64,000 nt of DNA from assembly GCA_034770075.1 (NCBI GenBank), contig CM068379.1, forward strand, positions 16,057,506 through 16,121,505. The letters are read 5' to 3'. The notes beneath the pieces are model-generated. The model made no database searches and was not told the origin of the DNA. It was given only the letters and a program-made list of their open reading frames with translations. Below are positions 11,758 through 23,938 of the stretch, in pieces (within the stretch, counting starts at the first letter, position 1; every line of letters begins with the position of its first letter). The position numbers were made by a program, and so were the translations under genes. Source of the stretch: Aralia elata. Taxonomy: Eukaryota; Streptophyta; Magnoliopsida; Apiales; Araliaceae.

Positions 11758-14330
11758 ATGATGCCCAACACCAAGTTAGTTTAAATTCAAATCAATCACT
11801 TCTACATGCAAGAGACTACCCTAATTTTTAACATTTGCCCTCATGTACTATAGTGAGCCGTTAGTCTTGTATTGTCCTAGAAAGAAAAATACCATGAATT
11901 TTTTTATTGATACTAACAAATATTACCAAGTGTTTGAAAAGGAAGTTATCGTTTTCTTAGACAATAAAATAACACAGAAACTAATACCTAAAGTCATTCT
12001 ATACGGTTTTCTCCAGGGAGAGCGATTTTTTTTTCCTCAGCCCTTCTCTCTTTCCGGTCTTTAGGTGTGTGCCTATTTTTATCTTCTGTCCAGTTCCTCT
12101 AAAAGTGTCTTTTGGGCCAGACTTATGGTCTATTTGGCTATTATGATCTCCTTTACTGTTGATCCCCGATACGAACATTTCTCTTTACGAAGTTTGGGAT
12201 TCCTTTATTGGTTGACAGGGTTTCTCTTATCTAAGTAAAAAAAGTAAACCCCACTTGACATACTTGTGGAGTTTCTTAACGCCTACCTTATTTCGGCCCA
12301 AGAGGAACAACTTGAGGCTTAGGAGGCACAGGTTTGGAAACAGAGGCAGGAGCCACTAAGCGGATTGAGCGGTTTTTACCTTTTACCTGTGACTAGTAGG
12401 CGCTGCTTTTTTTCTCTCATTTCCCCTTTTTTTGTCAGCATCCTCTTTACAGAGCAGAGTCACTCTCTGACTATAAGAAAAGAGTATAGGTTTTCCACCA
12501 TCGACTCCACTTGTAACTCTAGAGAGGTATGACTTCTTCGTTTCAGTTCCTTCAAAACTTTCTTTTGTCTGTGGTTTTTGCCTATGATCATAGTATCATT
12601 CGCCTTTAGCATTATTAGTTCTCGGTAATAACACCATCCCTGGCAAATTTCTTGAACTAATAGATGTTATAGCTTCGTTCCAAAGGGAACCTTGTGTCGG
12701 TGAGCAAGCTTCAATTTCAGGAGGAAATTTTTCCTTGGCATCTTTGTTTCACAGCTTCCATGAAGTCTATGCATGTTTATAGGGTATTGTTTTGGAGCGT
12801 CTTCTGTATGAATGTACAGGTGATAATTGGTTTAGGTAACAACGTGTTTGGGGGTTAGGTCAGTTTCGGTTACGATTGTCGTGGTTTTTGGGGACTAGAC
12901 TACGATCGTCCCGTTGGCTAGGTGTTTGGAGCGTGCACACAAAAAGGCTTCGTTTCCAAGATAGGACAAATATTTTTGAAGTTAACCTAATGTACTGGCT
13001 GCTACAATAGCGTTAGTATTGGCCTCCTACGCGAGCCACACTGCCTCGCCTGAGTTTGCTCAAATATGTTACCTATTGTCTTCTTCTTCTATAAGTTTTA
13101 AGCTGTTTACTCTTGTGCATCAACGAAGGAGCTATGGTGATGGTTGCCCTTCTTTGCTATGCCCAGATGGAGCCGAAAAAGAGCTCCCATAAGGAGATTG
13201 ATTTTTTGCTTGTGTGTGACATGGCACTATAGGATTCTTTAGGAAAGCTCTGAGACAATCATTACTTTGCGCAAAACTTTTAATAGAAGATCCAGCGTGA
13301 TTGTAGCTCAGCATCTTCCCATGTGGAAAAAGGGACGTTCATCCAGGGACTAACTAGTTAAGACAACGTCAACTAGCATATCCCTATTATTATTGAAGCT
13401 AATAGTTGACCTGACTCTTACATCATCCACTTTTTTGTATCTTGAGGCATCTGGACCCTTTAAATACCCCTTGCTTTTCCCAGTTCATCGGGTTAAGAAT
13501 CTCTTCAATCCTTTCTTAATCTTTCTCCCCATGTGTGTGTCGTTATTTTTTTGTTTCTGAAGCAGATTGGATGATTGGGCACAACTGTCAGACGAGGAGG
13601 GCTTCCACAGCGTATTGATGATGTCCTTTACCCCTGGAATTACCGATTTTGTTGAGGCACTCTAAGGCTCATCAACACGCGCTGTCATCTTTTGTTCTCC
13701 CCCTCAGTTGTCGCCCATCTCAGGCTCGGGCAGGGCTTAGAGGCCTTTTTGACCTTCTTTCTTCAGGGTTATCTTCTTCAATCTTTTTCTTTTTGGTTCT
13801 GGCTCAGGTAGATACGAACCTCATAGCCATATCGTTTTTGTCTGACCTCAGGCTCATAGGCCTTCTCAGCCATCGTTGTATCATCCATTTGGCTCTGGTA
13901 TATCCGTCGTCCTCGCCATTTCGTCAGCAACAGCGTTCAAACTATGAATGATCAGAGCGTGGCGGGACTCTATGATGTTCTCAGCATCAATTGGTTTTTT
14001 GGCACTTATGTGGCAGTTTCTTTTTTCGTCAACCACTCTTAAGCTTGATTGTGTTGCACACATTGCCTCAAGGCCCTTGGTTTTCACTCACCGATTCATT
14101 AGATCATCCACCCTGATATTGCTATTTAGTTATTATTTACGTAGAGTAAAAAATAGCTCATTCGATTTATCATTGCTCTACGATCCACTACTACAGTTTT
14201 CTTCTTTATAATACCGATCTCATTCCTACCTGGGTTAGTCTTTCACAGTAAATCTTATGAAACCTAAGTTTAACATGCCTACCTCACTTATTAATTTCAT
14301 TATAATCTGGATTCATTCTAATGGCTTAGT
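11758..14330 (-). other. Long 3' region after RNase H, possible extra ORF remnant
   Basis: About 2.5 kb between the end of RNase H and the polypurine tract, visibly richer in G+C than the rest of the window. Many Sireviruses carry an additional, sometimes envelope-like, reading frame in this place. I could not recognise such a protein on the minus strand. The longest minus frames, 13881-14087 and 13132-13314, match nothing I know and are broken. The plus-strand frames (for example 13649-13951) are on the non-coding strand of the element. Treat this as an unassigned element-internal region. Confidence 0.5.
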
Positions 14331-14339
14331 CCAAAACTA

Positions 14340-15990
14340 CATCAGCTAATTGATTTTTTGTGTAGGGATAAAAATGCACAGGTGATCCTTGCCATTTTAA
14401 ACATGATCCCTAATAAAATGATGCCTTATATCAATGTTAGTTCTAGAATGTTAGAACCATGATTATGTGTGATTGCTATAGCACTAGTCGTTATCACATA
14501 ATATACAGAATAGACTTGAAATCGCCAACCCATGGATTCAGCTAGCTGATTTTATCATTCTAACAAGATTTGAGCACAGCATTCTTCCCAGCCAACAACA
14601 CCTATCAACTACTAGGCCTCCTATAGTTAAAGTTGGACAAAAAAAAAAACAAACTGCAGTTTTTTTTCTTGCTAAACCATGAACAAACTATAGTCTCATT
14701 TCCAAGCAATTGACAAGTTCTATACTAGTTACTTTTCCTGTCTATTTTTATCTTGTAAAATGTCAGCATCTTCAAATATCTAATTAGATCAAAGAGAGAA
14801 CTTAATTGGGCACTACCACAAAACCTCCCCAATATTTAGAGTCACCCTTGAGGTATTTAAAAATTCTTCTTACAACATACAATCAAATGAGGATTGCTTA
14901 AGTGATATTAGCCCCTTGAAATCTAGCCACAAAATTACATGTAGAAAATAAAATATTCAGACTTAACTAGCCAGTTCAAGTAATACGGAGAGAGGACAAT
15001 TCATACATCTGTATTGAAGTTACGTCAACACTTTTTATCTTGTTTCATCTTTGTTTAGCTTAGTTGACAGCACGCCATAGGAGTCTTCATGGAGGAGATA
15101 GCTGGATTCCAATGACATTACTTCCTTAAGTAATGTTCTTTGATTTACTTAAGTTTTGGTTGATGAATATACCTTCCATCAGATTATTTTACTTGAAGTC
15201 CAAGGAAGAAATTCAGCTCTCTCATCATGCTCATCTCATACTTGCTCGCATTAAGCTTGACAAATCTCTCATGTAGTTTTTCACCAATAAAGCCAAATAT
15301 GATATCATCCACATAAATTTGTACTAACAATATCTTATCTTTATGTTTTCTAAGGAATAGTGTTGTCTACTCTACCTCTATTGAATCCGTTTCCAATGAG
15401 AAAATTAGTTAAAGTATCATACCATGCTCCATGTGCTTATTTTAAACCATATAATGCTTTATCTAGTTTATACACATGATTAAAGTGAGTAGGATCAACA
15501 AAATCTGGGGGATGTTCTACATAAACCTCTTCTTGAAGTTCTCCATTGAGAAATATACTCTTGATATCCATCTGAAATACTTTGAACTTTATGTGGGCAG
15601 TATAGGCAATGAACATTCTGACTCATCATAGTCAATGCCTTCTTCGTGAAAGTAACTTTTAGCCATTAGTCTTGCCTTATTCTTTGTGATCACTTCACTT
15701 GCATCCATCTTGTTTCTAAAAACCCAGTTAGTGTCAATGACTAGATGATTTCTTGGTCTTGGAACCAGTCTCCAGACTTTGTTTCTTTCAAATTAGGTTG
15801 ACTCTTCTTGCATTGTCTCGATCTAGCTTGAATCTTGAAGAGCTTCATCAATCTACTTAGATTCCATTTGAGATAGAAAGCTTAAATCAAAACACTTATT
15901 TTGGGTTATAGATCTTGTTATGACTCTTGTATTTGGATCACCAATTATCAGGTCTTCAGTGTGATCTCTAGCCCATCTTCTAGTTAGAAT
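14340..15990 (-). pseudogene. Copia reverse transcriptase and RNase H, frameshifted
   Basis: Minus-strand translation in pieces gives the copia polymerase. The metal-binding motif reads Q-I-Y-V-D-D-I at about 15301-15324, with both aspartates intact. Upstream on the coding strand, around 15480-15580, the conserved region with DPTH and the acidic E-E-V-Y type stretch can be followed. RNase H is represented at about 14370-14520 by a block reading D-I-R-H-H-F-I-R-D-H-V. No single frame spans the region. Shifts are frequent, and since this stretch lies in the insertion-rich zone of the window, part of the damage may be sequence error rather than mutation. Confidence 0.82.
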
Positions 15991-16199
15991 GTACGTCCTT
16001 ATGCCTTCTGATCTGAGGACTTCAAGGTTTAACTCATCTTCACGTTCTAGTGCAGGAGGATCTTCAAGTCATAGAGTTCCTAGATCTGTAATAGGAGGCT
16101 CTACGATTTCTTCAATCGGCTCTACAATCACTGAGTTGTTGATCATAAAGTCTTCTTACTTTACGTTTACTTGATCCTGCTTTATAATTTTATCAAACA

Positions 16200-17560
16200 C
16201 TACAACCTTACTTGGCTCAACATTGTCAGTCTCATCAAAGGTAATATGAATAGAAACTTCAACATTTAACAATCATTTATTGAAAACTCTATAGGATTTA
16301 TTATCAATAGAATAGCCAAGAAAGATACATTCATAATATCTGACTTAGGTTGAAATTTAGTTTGAGGCCTTCTACCATTATTGAGAATATAGCAAACACA
16401 ACCAAAGATATAAAAGTAACCAATGTTGGGCTTTTTTCCTTTCCACAACTCATAGGGTGTCTTCTTATGAATGGAGTGGATAAGAAATCTGTTCTGAGTG
16501 TAGCAATCAGTACTGATAGCTTCAGCCCAAAAATATTCTAATAATCTTGTAGCTATTTAGAGTGTTCTTCCTGCTTCAATAAAAGTTTTGTTCTTCCTTT
16601 CAGCTACACTATTTTGTTGAGGAGTTCTTGGTGTAGAGAAGTTGTGATGGATGTCATTATCTTCACAGAACTTGTCTACTTTAGAAAGATCAAACTCTCT
16701 TCCATGATCACTCCTTATAGCTTTGATCTTTTCACCCTTCTCATTCTTAACAAGCTTGAAATAATTGATTAACTGAGAGCTGGTGTCATCCTTTAAAGCC
16801 AGAAAGAATACCTATATGAATCTTGTGTGATCATCCACTATGATTAGTGAATACTTCTTTCCTCCAAGCTTGGCAGTGGGAATAGGGACAAACAGATCCA
16901 TATATAGCAATTGTAAGGGCGTATTGTTGGAGTTGACTGTCTTGTTCTTGAATGAGATTTTGGTTTGCATTTTCAACTAACATGCTTTATAAGGCCTGTC
17001 TTTGATGAAGTTAAGCTTGGGTAAACCAGAGACCAAATCTTTGAAAACTAGTTTGGACATGTTTTTGAAGTTTAGATGAGATAATCTTTTATACCATAAC
17101 CAGCTTACATATTCAGAAGTTTCGGCAAATAAGCAAGTTGTTTCAGTAAAACTCAGTTTGGCTAGATTCACCACATATATATTTTCATCTCTAGTTCCAG
17201 TTAGCTTGATAGAATTTGTCTCTGGGTCTCTTACTTGACATTGATTGTTGAGGAAGATAACTTTGTTGTCCATTTGTCAAAATTAATGGGCTAATGCTCA
17301 GTAAGTTGTGCTTCAAAGGCTTCAACCAAATGCTAATTTTGCTGGGAAATGACGATTACCACCATTTCCTATTGTGTCATATCACTCATTGTCTTTCCTT
17401 GAATTATTTATCTCCCAAACGATAACAGCAGTGGCCCATCTTTTTCCCTTTTTTTAAAGTTTGACCAATAGACATTTTGTTACCAATTATATATCTTAAG
17501 CATCCACTATCTATGATACCCATGTTGAGTTAGTGGAGTTGTTTTATCTTACAAGAGAAA
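16200..17560 (-). pseudogene. Copia protease and integrase, frameshifted
   Basis: The protease active-site motif reads I-I-D-S-G-C at about 17505-17530, with the catalytic aspartate kept. The GAG-pre-integrase (zinc-binding) region follows at 17273-16977, with the W-Y-K-R-L-S-H-L-N-F signature. The integrase core shows the first acidic residue in G-K-K-Y-S-L-I-I-V-D-D-H (about 16838-16862) and the second in R-S-D-H-G-R-E-F (about 16700-16730), with the P-R-T-P-Q block near 16620. The integrase C-terminal part, with W-K-G-K-K-P and F-G-C-V-C-Y-I-L, is at 16448-16330. Frames are interrupted between these blocks. It would have inserted the element into host DNA. Confidence 0.85.
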
Positions 17561-17670
17561 TTTAAAACTTTACTTTGGTTACCCAGATCTTGCTTTAGGT
17601 CTTGATGAGTTTAGTGTTCTTATTAACCCAACACCTTTTGCGTAACTTTAGGCCTCTACATACACACAGA

Positions 17671-20600
17671 TGTGGATAACCCGGATTTTCAGGGTTTATT
17701 ATTATAACTAAGAATTTAGCAAATCAAACAATTCTGTATTATGTGACCGTTTTTGAGTTTGGAATATGTGTCTATATATGTGTTTTCATATTATGACATT
17801 ACGGTGTGTTCGATGTGCAAGAGAATGTAATATATTGTTGTTGTACATTTTGGGGAGAAACGAGGTTTAATTAGTTAATTACACACCATTGAATGGACAC
17901 ACAATGAAAAGAAAATTGTTATAAAAAAAACAAGGAAAAAAAAAAGATATATTTATTGAATTATTAGTAAGTTGAAAATTTATATTATGAAAATAATTAT
18001 AATTTGATTGTTATGTCTTGTGGACCAATAGAAGACTTGTTGTTTTCTTGTGAATTAAATTTATCATAATATGTGACGTGATTTATTTAACTTAAAACTA
18101 AGAAATTAATTGAGCACATGTAATTCATTTTTAATAATAAATGAGAAGGTTGGTACATGTGTTACACTAGGAAAATGTAATATGTTAATATAAGTGTGAG
18201 TGTGTGAATTTTCGTAAATTAAAATATTCTCTATCGAATAACACTCATTTGATGCGGAACTACTGTCAGAGAGAATTAACTTTATTCCATAAAGTGTGTT
18301 TAATATTATCGAGATCGAATGATAATATAATTTTAGGATGTTGTGTGTATTTTTATTACGCGTGTTAATATTCTAATTTACAATTGAATTAATTAAATTA
18401 GGGGATTGATGGTTTATTAAAATGATTTATTGAATAGGAAGTTATAATTTTATTAGTAAAGTTTAATTGGACTTATTAAGAAAGTAAGTCTAATTAAATT
18501 AAAGTGTGACAAATATCATATAATAAGAAGGATTATTAAAACAAGCTAAAATTGGTTTTATTGCGTCTAGCCAAGCGTGGCCTAGACTCTCCCTATTTCC
18601 ATAACAGTTAAAAACATTTGGTTAGTGTAACTGCTAGCCAATTTATTATGTACGTGGTATTGTCGGTTTAAGTCTGAGAGGGCTGAGAAGAAGAAAGGAG
18701 GAGAGAAAATGAGAAACAGAGAGATGAAATTCTCTGTAAAATTGGAAAGTCTCTTCTTCATCATCTAACTAAGAAGGAATCAAGAGGTAATAATCTAGCC
18801 TCTTAATATTAATTCACTGTAGAGGGTTTTGGTGATTAATTTGTTGAGAAATTAGTTATATATGTTGTTGGATTGTGATAATCTGATTATATGTTGTTTA
18901 TAAATGATTTTGATTGAATTAAATCCATGAAACTACGTTTAATTAGAGTTTAGAAATTTATAGAGAAGAAAAATATGAATATGGCTTAAATGTATGAAAA
19001 TTTATGCTTAAATTGCATGTTAATCTGTAAATTGGTGATGGATTATTGTTATGCGCTTAAAAACGAAAACAACAGAAGTTGAATGGACTAAATTGGTTGA
19101 GAAACGAATCCGTAGCGATTGATTGCGCTAAATTTGTAAAAGTTTGTAAAACTAGTGTGAATTAGGATTTTTAAGCTTTTAGATTGGTTGTTTAAGTTAT
19201 TTAAAATGTTAGAATCATTGTATACATGTTGGGTATTGATTCTACAAAGATTATAATATTTGGGTATGTCTAATTCGTTGATAAAATGAAGAAATTGGGA
19301 AATTTTGGTCTGGAATTGCACTGATTCGCGAACTGTAGAATCTGGAATCCAGGGATCTCCCCCCGGCGAGCTTATTAGGCTATTTTCCTCGCCCCAGCGA
19401 AGTCTCGCCCCGGCGAGTTCACTGAACTAAATTTCTCGCCCTGGCGAAGTCTCGCCCCGACGAGAGTTTTGTGAAGGATTTCTCGCCCTGACGAGAATTT
19501 TGTGTAGGAATTTCTCGCCCCGGCGGGAATTGCAGAAAATAGAATTTTTCTTGTTTTTAATTCTTTTTTTTTTTGTCATAATATGTTACCCTATGCAAGA
19601 TTAAACTTATAGTAGTGTATTGAATGAATACATATATATTGAGTGAATGCTAAGCATATACTCGATGATTATAAAATATAAAGTTGTTGAACCGTAACTT
19701 AACGTTAAATTTTCGGGATTCCTAAGGATGACATTGTTACAATTAAGCTTATAACTCTTGAAGTGAGTTTGATAATCAGAAAATAGTTACAGTTAGTAAA
19801 ATGAGATCGGATAAGAGTAAATCTTGAAGTGACAATAGTATTGTAATAAGCCAAAGATATGCTTATAAACATTATACGTCTAATGTAAAGACAAGTATAA
19901 GACTTAACTACATGTTAAGTGTCGATTAAAGTGGAACGTAATAAAATGAAGGGTTTTGTGAGGAGGGCTTAATTTCTAAGTTGAGAATTGCATGGAGAGT
20001 AAAATGAAGGATTATGAAATGTAAAGTAGAGTTAATACTAAGTGTTGTTATGTGACTAATAAATGATGTGCATAATTATATATCGTGTAGGATACATGAA
20101 GTGCAGATAAATATAAGTTGGTTACGGTAATTAGTAATCTACGAACCAGGCAAGTCTTTCAGTTCCTATTTGTTATGTGAACTAAATGATTGATTGTTTT
20201 AAACCTATGATGCAAAAGCATGATGAATTATATATGTTGTATGTATGAAACGACAAAGTCAATTTATGACTACGTTCGTTGAGTTAGAATGTTGATTGGG
20301 TTATGGAACTCAATCATTACGTGGGAAATGATGTAAAAATTGTTTGATATGATCGAATTATAATGTTTATGATTGTATAAACTGAGCATGTTGTTTATGT
20401 GCTACGTGATGCATGAAAACTGTTAGATTTTGCTGAGTTGTCGAGCTCATTCTTGCAATTAACCACTTTTGCAGGTTAAAAGATACAAGGTAACGTTATG
20501 TGCTATCTAATGACGTGGATCAAAGAGATGCATGAAGATTAAATGTTCTAGTGAAATTTATTACTTGAATTATGTTAATATTTTGATAAATGTATTTACG

Positions 20601-20860
20601 TTAAGTTGTAAAGTTTGTTTTGAGGTGTAAATTTTTATAATAAGTTCGACAAGGTGAATCATGATATTAACATGATTCTAAGATATTTAGATGTAAAGGT
20701 TGAGAATTTTGGGATCGAGAATGACTTGTAATAGAAAAGTTTAAATTATTCCGCATTTGATTAAGTTTAATATTGAATAATATTGTAAAGTCAGAATGAG
20801 GATGTATTATTAACGAGCGATGTGGAAAGTTAGATTGTTCAGAATTTTGGGGTCGTTACA
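17671..20860 (+). repeat. 5' LTR of the nested element
   Basis: 3190 bases, TG...CA ends. The first 800 bases carry many short additions relative to the 3' LTR (for example GGGTTTATTATTATAACTAAG where the other has a shorter string). The remainder, from about 18.5 kb, is almost identical to it. It contains the GC-rich palindromic array at 19356-19526. Confidence 0.9.
19356..19526. repeat. GC-rich near-palindromic array in the 5' LTR (7 units)
   Basis: Seven variants of CTCGCCCCGGCGAG, mostly separated by 16-17 base AT-rich spacers and in two places by only AAGT. The unit is close to its own reverse complement, so each can form a small hairpin. The surrounding LTR is strongly AT-rich, which makes the array stand out. 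Confidence 0.9.
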
Positions 20861-20861
20861 G

Positions 20862-20874
20862 TTGGTATCAGAGC
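20862..20874 (+). other. Primer binding site (initiator tRNA-Met)
   Basis: TTGGTATCAGAGC lies one base after the LTR1 end. TGGTATCAGAGC is the complement of the 3' end of plant initiator tRNA-Met and is the usual primer site of plant LTR retrotransposons. It fixes the strand of the element as plus. Confidence 0.93.
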
Positions 20875-23800
20875 TGATAGGTTAGAAACCTTAGGTACGA
20901 GTACCTTAGGCTATAACCTTAGAGAAGAGAGGTGAAGATGATAGAGTTTAAAGAATAATAAGTTAAGTATGATTATGGTATAATCGTACTCTTTAATGGT
21001 TGATGTATGGTATCTAGGCTAAACAATTTCTTCAGAGAGTGGAGGTTGATACGAACTAACAACCAATCTAACTCGTTGTGCAAGGCAGTGTAGACGAGAC
21101 GGAAACTAGTTTATTGTTTGTTTGTGGGAAACCACTCAGGTGCTATATTGAACACTGTTAGAGACTCGATGTGTATCGAGTATAAAATTATGGATGTGTA
21201 TGATTAAGAAGTGGATCTTTTCGTATAGGTGGATGCATTAGATGAGTTAAGTCCTAGAAACGTTACAAGAAAAAGATGTGTATGACGCGAAGTAAACTCG
21301 AATAAAATAGTGAATGATATGAATGAAGTTAGAGATTCTTAAAGGAAGAATTGATATATAAACAAGAAGATTCAAAGAAGGATCTTGAAGAGTTATGAAA
21401 GATGAGAACCAGGGGTTACCTAACTCTAGTAATAAAGATGGTAATAATAAATAGACAATATCTATAAGATGAGAATGATATAATGATAAGGATGAACTCA
21501 AATAGAGTTTAGAAAATTCATGTGTGACAAGATTATGATTAAATGATTAGATTCAAAGAAGAACCTGAAAAGCTAAAAGAACAGGGAACACCTGAGTTGA
21601 TTAATCATAAGATAACGTGATTAAAGAGAAGAATAAAGAAGATCGTAGGAGGAGACGATCATAAGATAAGAAAGAATCGTAAGAAGAGTTAATGATAGAA
21701 TGAGATCACGACGTGATCTGTTAAAAATGTAAAATGTCAGAAGATCTTAAATGATTGAATAGTTGTAGCACGATGCTATAAAGAGATGGTACTACGAAAT
21801 AGTACGAGATAAACTCACGAGGAGTTATGGATGATGAAATACGAGAAATTCGTATCAAGCAAAGAGTTAAGTTAAGAGCAGGATAAAATTAGGTAGGACT
21901 TCAATTGAGGACTCATGTTAGTGGCTGAGTTGTACGATTCCTGTTATGGGACGAGAATTTGTGCTTGGTTTGAAAACTACTTAGCTTCCTATATTAATAT
22001 AGTGGTTGAGTTGAACAAATCCTGGTATGGGACGGGATTTGTCCATGGTGTAACAACCGCTCAGCTTCCTATATTGATTAGTGGTCGAGTTGGTTCGACA
22101 ACCACTTAGCTTCTTATATTGATAATCATTAAAATATTGGTGTCGCATTATCGATATACATATGACGAGAAGGTGATTCTTTTCTCATATTTATATTTGA
22201 TAGTTAAAGAATATTTAAGATTAGGTACGGTTCTTAAAACTCATACTTATGGTAGGTTCGTGACTCATAATCGTATGGTGGAACCCCTCAGCGAATGGAT
22301 GATTTTGGTCTAACTAGGATAAGTTCCTAAACCCATATAATTGTGGTAAGTTCCTGAATTTCTAAAGTGTGGTAAGTTTGATGAACTATATTGGGTATAG
22401 AAAAGTTATGTTATAGAGGGCATTGATGATATTGAAGAATGATAGAATGATTGAGTAATGAAGCAATAAAGTCAAGATTGAAGTTGATGGAGAAAATGGA
22501 TATTCAAAATCTTCTAGCTATGCTAGATTTTTAAAATTTATTGGCATCGTGTTGATATTCGCAATTTTGTGTTTTCGAAAATATGTTAGGTCAATTTTTG
22601 AACCAATAAGTTTTAAAATGTGCTATTATTCGTATGTCTATGCTAATTGTTTCAGCTAGATAAAAAAATGATTTGAAATTATCAAAATGTATTTTTAACG
22701 ATGGAGTCATCAATGCATTTGAACCTGGTGTTGGATGTGATCATATGATCGTCAGCCCACTATGGTATAATGTAGTATGACAAAGTCCTAAAATGACGGC
22801 ATCTTCAACGTACTATTAAGATGGTACGGTATCATGACGTCATAAAAGAATTTTATTTTTTTCTGTTAAGTTATGAAAAGATATGCCAATTGAGTTGGCT
22901 AAAAATGTTTTGACTAATGTCCGAATTGTTGTTCAAGGTCTATGCTAATTGATTCGGCTAGACAACTATTGAAAGATGTTTATGAAGTTCAAGAATTCTT
23001 TGAGATTTTATGCCAAACCAGTTTATTCTGGTGCAGAATTTGTATTAAGTCTGAGGTGAACCAACACTGTAATGGGGGGATACGCAATAACGTTAATATG
23101 TATGTGCACAATACATAGTACGAAGAGCTGATCACCTGGAGTACGAGAAGAGATGGTCCATAGTCTTTTGATTGTTAAAGGTTACAGCAGAAATATCTGT
23201 TAACCTAGGATAAGGTTCAAGTCTTTACGACTCCTCAGCAGGATATTGAAAGTTTTTGAATGCATCTTTAAATTCTTGAGTTATTTATACTGCTTCCCAA
23301 TTATTGAACAATTGTGGAAGATTCTTATTCTTTTGAAAGGTGGAAGTGGAAAGAAAATACTCCTTAGGAAGGGATAAGTCGTAGAATGCAACAGGTGGTG
23401 ATGAGTAAGTTAAACAAACTACAATAAATCCAAGAAAGGAATGAAATTCCAGAAAGGGAAGAGATAAATTTAGTTGATGATGAATAATGATGAGAAATTT
23501 TTTTAGAAGAGGAAGATGAGAAGAATGCAATGATCTTAGAAAGATCCTTACAGAAAGAATTTGGTGTAGAACCCAATGAATAAGTAGAGATTAATGTAAA
23601 GTACATTTTGATAGCTGGAAGGAACGAATATTAGTAAATCAAAATTTCGAGGACGAAATTCTTAGAAGAAGGGTGAATGTGATATCTCGAATATTTATGC
23701 GATGCTGAATCAGGATATTAAATGATTACAACGAGTGCGATATGCAATGATTCTTAGAAAAAGAAAATGAATGCATTAAAGGGTTAAAGAATATATAACA

Positions 23801-23921
23801 CTCGAAGTGTTCCAATAAAACCTACACTAAGGTAATGCGTTAAGTTATTTAACGATAATTGTGAAAGAGATTTAACGAAGACCGGGTAAGGAGGGTTTCG
23901 GTGATTCCAAGGACGGAATCC
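20875..23921 (+). other. Internal region of the nested element, no recognisable protein
   Basis: About 3 kb without gag, protease, reverse transcriptase or integrase motifs on either strand. It contains local repeats: a unit of about 80 bases at 21920, 22001 and 22080 (AGTGGYYGAGTTG...CTTAGCTTCYTATATT), and a looser family built on TATGCTAATTG..TCAGCTAGA at about 22635, 22890 and 22935. Near 23640-23690 the sequence TTTCGAGGACGAAATTC plus a purine run and TGTGATATCTCG looks like the usual end of a Ty3/gypsy pol gene followed by an LTR start. This is a relic of the coding ancestor. Confidence 0.7.
21920..22130. repeat. 80-bp tandem repeat, 2.6 units, inside the nested element
   Basis: Units start at 21920, 22001 and 22080. 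The third is shortened to about 50 bases by an internal deletion. Units share GAGTTG, a GGGACG-R-GATTTGT core in the first two, and the closing CTTAGCTTCYTATATT. Confidence 0.8.
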
Positions 23922-23938
23922 TTATAAGGAGGGAAGGA
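23922..23938 (+). other. Polypurine tract of the nested element
   Basis: AAGGAGGGAAGGA directly precedes the LTR2 start TGTGATAACCC, the expected plus-strand primer. Confidence 0.8.

Noticed and set aside
13649..14211. Plus-strand open frames of 87-100 codons
   Set aside because: They lie antisense inside the minus-strand copia element, in an insertion-rich zone, and have no recognisable domain.
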